Assembly (NCBI GenBank): GCA_035620975.1
Contig: DASPFV010000271.1
Location: forward strand, 1-5,013
DNA from: DASPFV01 sp035620975
GTDB lineage: Bacteria > Acidobacteriota > Vicinamibacteria > Vicinamibacterales > 2-12-FULL-66-21
Direction: 5' to 3'
DNA: 5,013 nucleotides
This document shows positions 1-5,013 of the stretch, piece after piece (the stretch's first letter is position 1; each line of letters begins with the position of its first letter). The notes under the pieces are model-generated. The model was given only the letters and a program-made list of their open reading frames with translations, was not told the DNA's origin and searched no databases. The position numbers and the translations under genes were made by a program.

Positions 1-179
1 TGGCGGTCGTGCAGGGAGCCGTCGTCGGCGGGGGGCTGACGGTGATCGCGAACGCGCCCAACCCGGCTGGCCAGGCGCTTCTCAGCCGCTTCTTCGACGG
101 CGCGATCTCACCGCTCGGGCTGCTGCTCGGCGCGCTCGTGCCGACCCTCATCGCGGCCGTCGTGTTCCGGCTTCTGTGA
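1..179 (+). CDS. C-terminal end of a putative Na+/H+ antiporter (partial)
   Basis: Only the last 58 codons are in the window (complete codons from position 3, TGA at 177-179); the start lies beyond the left edge. The peptide reads AVVQGAVVGGG, then LTVIANAPNPAGQALL, then a short polar stretch, and ends in a hydrophobic helix of about 20 residues, SPLGLLLGALVPTLIAAVVF, closing with RLL. The Gly-rich segment followed by an IANAPNPAG motif and a final membrane helix is what I recall from the C-terminus of the putative Na+/H+ antiporter family (Na_H_antiport_3), integral inner-membrane proteins presumed to exchange sodium for protons. The family assignment is from memory of the motif and rests on a fragment. 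It could be another polytopic transporter. It is co-oriented with the genes downstream, but the 108-bp gap argues against tight coupling. Confidence 0.65.
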   Translation, partial: AVVQGAVVGGGLTVIANAPNPAGQALLSRFFDGAISPLGLLLGALVPTLIAAVVFRLL

Positions 180-191
180 GGGTGTGCGAAC

Positions 192-261
192 GGAACATGC
201 GCGAATAGGAACCCGGACGCAACAGGAGCATACTGGAACGGTCACCGCCGGATCCGGTCAC
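192..261. promoter_or_regulatory. Intergenic region with short repeats, possible promoter/operator
   Basis: The 108-bp gap between the antiporter end and the cheB remnant contains three copies of GGAAC (192-196, 208-212, 235-239), two direct copies of CGGTCAC (239-245 and 255-261, start-to-start 16 bp) and a perfect 10-bp palindrome CCGGATCCGG (248-257). GGAAC is the usual -35 core of many ECF-type sigma promoters, but I find no convincing matching -10 element (for example CGTT or GTC) at 16-17 bp from any copy. No sigma-70 -35/-10 pair stands out either. This is the only non-coding stretch able to hold a promoter for the cheB remnant and the kinase fusion, so some regulatory role is likely. 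The exact elements are not determined. Confidence 0.25.
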
Positions 262-276
262 ACCCGAAGCCCCGGG

Positions 277-282
277 AAAGGA
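277..282 (+). promoter_or_regulatory. Ribosome binding site of the broken cheB
   Basis: AAAGGA lies 5 nt before the ATG at 288-290. This fixes the start of the cheB remnant: the ATG is followed in the same frame by codons for PARRIIVMG, the expected first strand of a CheB catalytic domain, just before the first frameshift. The retained signal suggests recent rather than ancient decay. Confidence 0.6.
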
Positions 283-287
283 TTCCG

Positions 288-925
288 ATGCCAGCGAGGC
301 GGATCATCGTCATGGGGCGTCGTCGGGCGGCCTCGAGGCGCTGCAGGCGATCGCGGTCGCGCTGCCGCCCGACCTCCCGGCCGCCATCTGCGTCGTCCTC
401 CATCTGGCGCCCGATTCGCCGGGCCTCGTGTGCCTGACATCTCCAACCGCGTGAGCCGGCTGCCGGCGTCGAATGCAGCCACGGGGATGCGCCTCGAGGA
501 GCGCCGCATCTCCCGCACCGGGCCGCCCCGATCCGGTCGAGGTGGAAATCCGAATCGCCAGCGAGGAAAATCCCATGGAAGCCGGTCTCGGAGACATCGG
601 TCAGCCCTCGTCGTTCGCCTGCCCGCTCCTGCAGCTCGAGGGGTCGCATCCGTTCCGGTTCCGGTGCCACACCGGGCACGCCTACTCGATCGAGAACCTG
701 ATTGCCGCCGTGAGCGACGGCATCGACGAGTCGCTCTGGAATGCCATCCGTGCCCTGGAGGAAGGAGCGCTGCTGCTGCAGCGGCTGGGAACACACCTCG
801 AACAGCACGGGAAGACCGCCGCGATCGGCCCGACGCTCCGGCAGGCACGTGACCTGCGCCACAAGTCGAACGTCATCCGTTCGGTCGCGATGGAGACGGA
901 TCGAACGCCGGCATCCGAGGCGTAG
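288..925 (+). pseudogene. cheB: Broken cheB-type protein-glutamate methylesterase
   Basis: Three frames must be joined to read a CheB protein lacking a receiver domain. From ATG 288, frame one gives MPARRIIVMG. At about 315-317 one base is missing and the next frame gives GASSGGLEALQAIA, then CVVLHLAPDSPGLV, with the catalytic Ser (GASSGG) and His (LHLAP). An extra TG at about 431-432 (a GTGTG duplication) shifts to VPDISNRVSRLPASN and GMRLEERRI. Between about 505 and 530 the frame changes again and the protein jumps straight to the C-terminal extension (PDPVEVEIRIASEEN onward, to TAG 923-925). Roughly 200 codons are lost, including the catalytic Asp region. In the tail, FACPLLQLEG lacks about five residues that normally hold the second Cys of a CPxC pair, while FRCHTGHAYS is kept. 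Uncorrected translation from 288 would stop at 435-437 after 49 residues. Family role: demethylation or deamidation of chemoreceptors. That activity cannot survive here. It sits 24 bp before the kinase fusion, in the same direction. Confidence 0.85.
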
Positions 926-932
926 AATCGCT

Positions 933-946
933 GAGGGAGCCGGAGG
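933..946 (+). promoter_or_regulatory. Ribosome binding region of the CheB/CheR kinase fusion
   Basis: Two purine-rich elements precede the ATG at 950: GAGGGAG at 933-939 (10 nt spacing) and GGAGG at 942-946 (3 nt spacing). One is slightly far and the other slightly close, but together they support this start. The protein then begins MDNQDFLVVGIGASAGG, the normal distance before a CheB catalytic serine. The stop of the cheB remnant lies only 24 bp before the start, so the two were probably co-transcribed. Confidence 0.6.
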
Positions 947-949
947 CTC

Positions 950-3900
950 ATGGACAACCAGGACTTCCTCGTCGTCGGCATTGGCGCCTCGGCCGGCGGC
1001 ATTCAGGCCATCAAGCGGTTCTTCGAGCGCGTCCCGGCCGACAGTGGTGTGGCGTACGTGGTGGTGCTCCACCTTTCGCCGGAGCACGAGAGCCGGCTCG
1101 CGGAGGTGCTGCAGGTCTCGGCCGCAATCCCGGTCGACCAGGTCCGGGATCGGGTCAAAGTGGAGCCGAACCGCGTCTACGTCATCCCCCCGCACCAGAA
1201 CCTGACGATTCAGGACGGATGCCTGGCGCTGTCCGAGATGACGCGATTCGAGCAGCGCCGCGCGCCGGTCGACATCTTCTTCCGGGCGCTCGCGGAAACG
1301 CAGCGCTCCAGGTCCGTCGCCGTCGTCCTGTCGGGCACGGGCGCAAACGGCTCGGCGGGCCTCAAGCGCGTCAAGGAGCAGGGGGGCATCTGCCTCGTGC
1401 AGGATCCCGCGGAGGCCGAGTACGCCGACATGCCGCGCAACTCGATCGCGACCGGGCTCGTCGACGACGTGCTGCCGGTCGCGGCCATACCGGCGCGGAT
1501 TCTGGCCTACAAGGCGAGCCTCATGGCCCTCCGGGTGCCAGAGCTGCCGGAAGACCAGCCCCTGTCGGACGAAGCGGCCCTGAGGCAGGTTCTGGCGCAC
1601 CTGCGAACCCGTACCGGCCACGACTTCTCCAACTACAAGCGCGCGACAGTGTTGCGGCGGATCGCGCGACGGATGAGCCTGCACGCCCTGGCCGACATGT
1701 CGGCGTACGTCGGATTCCTGGAGGAGCACCCGGACGAGCCGCGTGCGCTGCTGAAGGATCTGCTCATCAGCGTGACGAACTTCTTCCGGGATCGCGAGTC
1801 GTTCGAACAGCTGGCAGCGCTGGTGATCCCGAAGCTGTTCGAGGGCAAGCAGCCTGAGGATCAGGTTCGCGTGTGGGTGGCCGGGTGCGCCACCGGGGAG
1901 GAAGCCTATTCCGTTGCCATGCTGCTCGCCGAGCACACCTCCAGCTTGGCTCCGGGCCCGATCGTGCAGATCTTCGCCACGGATATCGACGAGTCGGCCA
2001 TCGCCATCGCCCGGGAAGGCGCTTACCGCGTGAACGACACGGCCGATGTCTCCCCGGACCGGCTGGCGCGGTTCTTCTCGTGGGAAGGCGAGATCTCCCG
2101 GGTACGCAAGGAGCTGCGCGAGATGGTTCACTTCGCGCATCACAACGTCATCAGCGACCCGCCCTTCTCGCACATCGATCTGGTGTCGTGCCGGAACTTG
2201 CTCATCTACCTCAATCGTGCGGCCCAGCAGCGGGTCATGGAGGTCCTGCACTTCGCGCTGAATCCCGGGGGGTTCCTGTTCCTCGGCGGGTCGGAATCCG
2301 TGGAGGGGTCGGGCGACCTGTTCGTCCCCGTGGACAAGGAGGCCTGCATCTTCCAGAGCCGCGGCGTCGGGGCACGGCTCCCCGTGCCGGTGCCGGAGCC
2401 GGGCACGCTCTATCGTGGGGCCCCGCCGGCGACCGCCAAGGAGCGGTCCGAGTCGAGAATCCGCGAGCGCATCTCCGCGGCAGAGCTGCACCAGCGCCTC
2501 CTCGAGCAGTACGCGCCGCCGTCGATCGTCGTCAACGAGGAGTACGACGTCGTCCACGTGTCCGACCGGGCGGGCGTCTACCTCCGGCAGCCGGGCGGTG
2601 AACCGTCCCACAACATCCTCAAGCTGATTCGCCCGGAGCTCCGGATCGAGCTGCGGACGGCCCTCTACCAGGCCATGCAGCAGCGCACGAACGTCGAGGC
2701 GCTCGGGCTGGGCCCGACCGTCGATGGACGGAGCGTGACCCTCGATCTCCTCATCCGCCCGGTGCTTCGCGATGACGATCCGGCACGCGGATTCTTCCTG
2801 GTCCTCTTCCAGGAGGCCACGGTTGCCGCGTCGTCGCGGACGCCGGAGGCGGCGGCGCAGGCGCTCGCGCCGGGCGACGCCGCGCGCCAGCTCGAGGACG
2901 AGCTGCTCCGGGTGAAGGGTCAGCTGCGGGCTACCATCGAGCGCCACGAGACGCAGGCCGAGGAGCTGAAGGCGTCGAACGAAGAGCTCCAGGCGATGAA
3001 CGAGGAGCTGCGCTCCTCGGCCGAAGAGCTCGAAACGAGCAAAGAGGAGCTGCAATCGCTGAACGAGGAGCTCAGGACCGTCAACCAGGAGCTCAAGATC
3101 AAGGTCGAAGAACAGGCGCAGGCGAATGACGACATCCAGAACCTGATCAACTCCACCGAGATCGGGACGATCTTCCTGGACCGTAGCATGCGCATCAAGT
3201 TCTTCAGCCCGCCCGCCCGGGAGATCTTCACGCTGATCCCCGCCGACCGCGGACGGCCGCTGTTCGACATCAGCAGCAGCCTGCGCGAACCGGACCTGCG
3301 GCCCGAGATCGAGCGGGTCCTCGATCGGCTGGAGCGCGTCGAGCGCGAGGTCCGGCTTCGCGGTGACCGCTGGCAGTTGATGCGCGTGCTGCCCTACCGA
3401 ACGACGGACGACCGGATCGACGGGGTCGTTCTGACGTTCGTCGACATCACGCCGATCAAGCAGGCGGCCGACCGGCTGCGCGCCAGCCAGGGACGCTTGC
3501 GGCTCGTCCTCGAAAGCGTCACCGAATACGCCATTTTCACCACGGACGCACACGGCCACATCGACTCGTGGAACCCTGGTGCGGCACGCGCGTTCGGCTA
3601 TGCGGAGGCCGAGATCCTCGGCCGGTCGGCAGCCCTGCTGTTCACGACCGACGATCGGGACCGCGGCGTCTTCGAGGACGAGATGCGGCGCGCGGTCGAC
3701 GACGGACGCTCGATCGACGAGCGATGGCACGTCCGGAAGGACGGATCCCGGTTCTTCGCGAGCGGATCCGCCTCGCCGCTCCGCGACGAGCAGGGCGGCC
3801 TCATGGGGTTCGTGAAAGTCTGCCGAGATCTGACGGGTCGCAAGCGCTGGGAGGATGCGCTCCAGCAGGCGCACGTCGAGCTCGAGGATCGGGTGGCGCA

Positions 3901-4657
3901 GCGGACGGCGGATCTCGAAAAAGCCAACGCGGCGCTGGATGCCGAGCTGCGGGAGCGCCGCCAGGCCGAGGAACAGGTGCGTGGCCTGCTCCGACGCCTC
4001 ATCACCGTCCAGGAAGACGAGCGCCGGCACATCGCGCGGGACCTGCACGACCATCTCGGGCAGCAGGTGGCCGGCCTCGCCCTGAAGCTCGATGCGCTTG
4101 CCGAGCTGTGCGCCAGCCGATCCGAGCTCCACGCCGCCGTCTCGGACGCGCGCCAGACCCTCTCCAGGCTCGATCGCGACCTCGACTTCTTCACCTGGGA
4201 AATGCGCCCCGCTTCGGGCACCGAGGCCGGTCTCGCGGCCACGCTCGAGAGCTTCGTCCGGGAATGGTCCCGGAACTTCGGGGTTCCCGCCGAATTCCAT
4301 ACCCGGGGGCTCGACAACGTCCGGCTGCCACTCGAAGTCGAAACCAACCTCTACCGGATCACCCAGGAAGCCCTCAACAACATCCACAAGCACGCACAGG
4401 CCAAGCATGTCGGCGTGCTGCTGGAGCGCCGCGGCAACCGCACGGTCCTCGTCATCGAGGACAACGGCATCGGGTTCGACCACCGCCACAGACCTGCCCG
4501 CGGCGACACGGAAGTCGGCCTGCTCGGCATGCGGGAACGCGCCGCCCTCATCGGGGGGGCCCTCGAGATCGAGACGTCACCGGGCCACGGAACCACGGTG
4601 TACGTCACCCTGCCGTCGACGGAGGGCGAGCCACCGGCCTCGGCCGTCTCCAGCTGA
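950..4657 (+). CDS. CheB-CheR-PAS hybrid sensor histidine kinase
   Basis: An intact 1235-residue multidomain signalling protein. Residues ~5-186 are a CheB methylesterase domain without receiver: catalytic Ser14 in GIGASAGG, His41 in VLHLSP, but the usual Asp site reads GTGANG (Asn133). Residues ~205-470 are a CheR methyltransferase: TNFFR (276-280), SAM-binding AGCATGEE (311-318), ATDID (343-347), SCRNLLIYL (413-421), NPGG (438-441). A PAS-like domain follows (~505-622), then a coiled coil (~644-734) with seven continuous heptads at 671-719. A second PAS (~735-840) and third PAS (~850-960, WNPGAARAFGY) lead through a second helix to HisKA_3, with phosphoacceptor His1033 in RDLHDHLGQQ. The HATPase_c domain has an N box EALNNIHKHA, G1 EDNGIGF (1170-1176) and G2 GLLGMRER (1190-1197). 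No transmembrane segment or signal peptide is seen, so it is cytosolic. HisKA_3 kinases normally phosphorylate NarL/LuxR-type regulators; none is in the window. Domain calls are strong; the signal and partner are unknown. Confidence 0.95.
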   Translation: MDNQDFLVVGIGASAGGIQAIKRFFERVPADSGVAYVVVLHLSPEHESRLAEVLQVSAAIPVDQVRDRVKVEPNRVYVIPPHQNLTIQDGCLALSEMTRFEQRRAPVDIFFRALAETQRSRSVAVVLSGTGANGSAGLKRVKEQGGICLVQDPAEAEYADMPRNSIATGLVDDVLPVAAIPARILAYKASLMALRVPELPEDQPLSDEAALRQVLAHLRTRTGHDFSNYKRATVLRRIARRMSLHALADMSAYVGFLEEHPDEPRALLKDLLISVTNFFRDRESFEQLAALVIPKLFEGKQPEDQVRVWVAGCATGEEAYSVAMLLAEHTSSLAPGPIVQIFATDIDESAIAIAREGAYRVNDTADVSPDRLARFFSWEGEISRVRKELREMVHFAHHNVISDPPFSHIDLVSCRNLLIYLNRAAQQRVMEVLHFALNPGGFLFLGGSESVEGSGDLFVPVDKEACIFQSRGVGARLPVPVPEPGTLYRGAPPATAKERSESRIRERISAAELHQRLLEQYAPPSIVVNEEYDVVHVSDRAGVYLRQPGGEPSHNILKLIRPELRIELRTALYQAMQQRTNVEALGLGPTVDGRSVTLDLLIRPVLRDDDPARGFFLVLFQEATVAASSRTPEAAAQALAPGDAARQLEDELLRVKGQLRATIERHETQAEELKASNEELQAMNEELRSSAEELETSKEELQSLNEELRTVNQELKIKVEEQAQANDDIQNLINSTEIGTIFLDRSMRIKFFSPPAREIFTLIPADRGRPLFDISSSLREPDLRPEIERVLDRLERVEREVRLRGDRWQLMRVLPYRTTDDRIDGVVLTFVDITPIKQAADRLRASQGRLRLVLESVTEYAIFTTDAHGHIDSWNPGAARAFGYAEAEILGRSAALLFTTDDRDRGVFEDEMRRAVDDGRSIDERWHVRKDGSRFFASGSASPLRDEQGGLMGFVKVCRDLTGRKRWEDALQQAHVELEDRVAQRTADLEKANAALDAELRERRQAEEQVRGLLRRLITVQEDERRHIARDLHDHLGQQVAGLALKLDALAELCASRSELHAAVSDARQTLSRLDRDLDFFTWEMRPASGTEAGLAATLESFVREWSRNFGVPAEFHTRGLDNVRLPLEVETNLYRITQEALNNIHKHAQAKHVGVLLERRGNRTVLVIEDNGIGFDHRHRPARGDTEVGLLGMRERAALIGGALEIETSPGHGTTVYVTLPSTEGEPPASAVSS
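2960..3106 (+). repeat. Seven 21-bp heptad-coding repeats in the kinase linker
   Basis: Seven consecutive 21-bp units inside the fusion gene encode residues 671-719, each starting with E-E-L (the last with Q-E-L): EELKASN, EELQAMN, EELRSSA, EELETSK, EELQSLN, EELRTVN, QELKIKV. They form a continuous coiled coil, a signalling helix between the CheR/PAS half and the PAS/kinase half. From memory, this linker is a conserved hallmark of CheB/CheR-kinase fusions, so it is protein-level periodicity and not a mobile or slippage repeat. The first five units alternate GAG GAG CTG with GAA GAG CTC, so neighbouring units are not identical at DNA level. Confidence 0.85.
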
Positions 4658-4693
4658 CCGGGACGGCGAGCCGTCGATCAGCGTCACGCCCGG
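4658..4693. terminator. Weak hairpin between convergent genes
   Basis: The 26-bp gap between the two convergent stops contains GACGG (4662-4666), loop CGAG, CCGTC (4671-4675), a 5-bp stem. CCGGG at 4658-4662 could also pair with CCCGG at 4689-4693 as an outer or alternative arm. There is no T-run on either side, so this is at best a weak or factor-assisted bidirectional terminator. The position between converging genes is the main support. Confidence 0.22.
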
Positions 4694-5013
4694 AACCTTC
4701 GCACGAGCCCGACCGCCAGCGCCCCGGCGAAGCCAGCGATCAGCTTCCGCTGCCACGTCCAGCGGCCAGTGCGACGCGACTCCCGAGCGGACTGCGCCTG
4801 CGGCGGATCGCTGGCATGACGGACGAGATGGGGTCCGCCCTCTATGATGTCGGCCGCGGACCCACCCTCGCTCGCTGGCGGCGATTGCGACGTCGAGCTG
4901 GCGCGATGGTCGAGCCGCGGCGTGTCGCCGTCGAACGTCGCCTGCCGGAGCGTCGCATCCGCGTAGCTGCCACCCTCGCCGCCCACTTCTGTCGTGATCG
5001 GAAGTCGCCGATC
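4684..5013 (-). CDS. Hypothetical small protein with C-terminal hydrophobic segment
   Basis: A minus-strand reading frame ends at TGA (4684-4686), converges on the kinase gene with a 26-bp gap and stays open to the right edge of the window. The first internal start is GTG at 4986 (100 residues), but no Shine-Dalgarno precedes it, and the nine codons upstream (DRRLPITTE) are open, so the true start may lie beyond the window. Counting from the GTG, the N-terminal part is polar and Gly/Ser/Pro/Asp-rich (GGEGGSYADATLRQATFDGD) and probably disordered. Residues 82-95 (LIAGFAGALAVGLV) form a short hydrophobic helix with basic residues on both sides (QRK before, RRFR after), suggesting a C-terminal membrane anchor or membrane-associated helix. 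I do not recognise a family. It lies outside the shadow of the kinase gene, which supports a real gene, but the function is unknown. Confidence 0.55.
   Translation of the reverse strand, partial: DRRLPITTEVGGEGGSYADATLRQATFDGDTPRLDHRASSTSQSPPASEGGSAADIIEGGPHLVRHASDPPQAQSARESRRTGRWTWQRKLIAGFAGALAVGLVRRFRA

Noticed and set aside
197..208. ATG at 197 as a start for the CheB frame
   Set aside because: The frame hits TAG at 206-208 after three codons. The AAAGGA-preceded ATG at 288 gives the proper CheB N-terminus.
184..852. 222-codon plus-strand frame overlapping the cheB remnant
   Set aside because: Only the short stretch around 433-500 carries CheB residues (VPDISNRVSRLPASN). The rest is Arg/Gly/Pro-rich out-of-frame translation, so it is one segment of the frameshifted pseudogene and not a separate gene.
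258..1002. Minus-strand open frames opposite the cheB remnant
   Set aside because: They are Arg/Ser/Pro-rich with no recognisable motif, lie opposite sequence that clearly encodes CheB and the fusion start, and have the composition of GC-rich shadows.
242..4489. A 1415-codon open frame on the minus strand, longer than the real gene
   Set aside because: Its codons are in exact register with the plus-strand fusion, so minus-strand stops would need TTA, CTA or TCA sense codons, which are very rare in high-GC genes. The predicted protein is Arg/Leu/Val-rich with no domain logic, and it also runs across the cheB remnant. It is a shadow of the sense gene, which has unmistakable domains from end to end.
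4553..4559. Run of seven G within the kinase ATP-binding domain, a possible slippage or phase-variation site
   Set aside because: The frame is intact through it (LIGGALEIETSPGHG matches a normal HATPase_c end). A G run of this length is unremarkable in such GC-rich sequence, and there is no sign of an alternative frame in use.
4092..4847. 251-codon plus-strand frame running past the end of the kinase gene
   Set aside because: It is Ser/Arg/Pro/Thr-rich and out of frame with the HATPase_c domain, has no ribosome binding site and overlaps the minus-strand small protein.

Overview
This is a GC-rich (visibly well over 60% G+C) bacterial chromosomal window. It is dominated by one very large signalling gene. 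Long antisense open frames and an almost complete lack of TTA, CTA and TCA codons fit a high-GC soil or freshwater bacterium of the Acidobacteriota, Gemmatimonadota, Myxococcota or Planctomycetota type. The phylum cannot be fixed from the sequence alone; that list is inference from where such CheB/CheR-kinase fusions are common.

Layout: (1) positions 1-179 hold the 3' end of a plus-strand membrane protein whose tail resembles the putative Na+/H+ antiporter family (Na_H_antiport_3). (2) Positions 180-287 are a short intergenic stretch with small repeats and a 10-bp palindrome. (3) Positions 288-925 are a broken stand-alone cheB methylesterase gene. It keeps its Shine-Dalgarno, start and recognisable N- and C-terminal blocks, but carries two small frameshifts, a large central deletion of roughly 200 codons that removes most of the catalytic domain, and a small in-frame deletion in its Cys-rich tail. 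(4) Positions 950-4657, 24 bp downstream, hold an intact 1235-residue fusion: CheB methylesterase, CheR methyltransferase, PAS-like domain, seven-heptad coiled coil, two more PAS domains, and a HisKA_3/HATPase_c histidine kinase of the NarL/LuxR-partner class. (5) A convergent minus-strand gene occupies 4684 to the window end. It encodes a small unrecognised protein with a short C-terminal hydrophobic segment.

Functionally, the fusion looks like a self-contained sensor kinase that uses CheB/CheR-type domains as sensory or adaptation modules rather than as part of flagellar chemotaxis. No cheA, cheW, cheY, MCP or response-regulator gene is present. The broken cheB directly upstream, in the same orientation, suggests an ancestral two-gene unit whose separate methylesterase has been lost, possibly because the fusion carries its own CheB domain. 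I see no CRISPR array, tRNA, rRNA, insertion sequence or phage element. I also see no clear evidence of a wholly new system; the most unusual items are the decayed cheB and the Asp-to-Asn change in the fusion's CheB active site.
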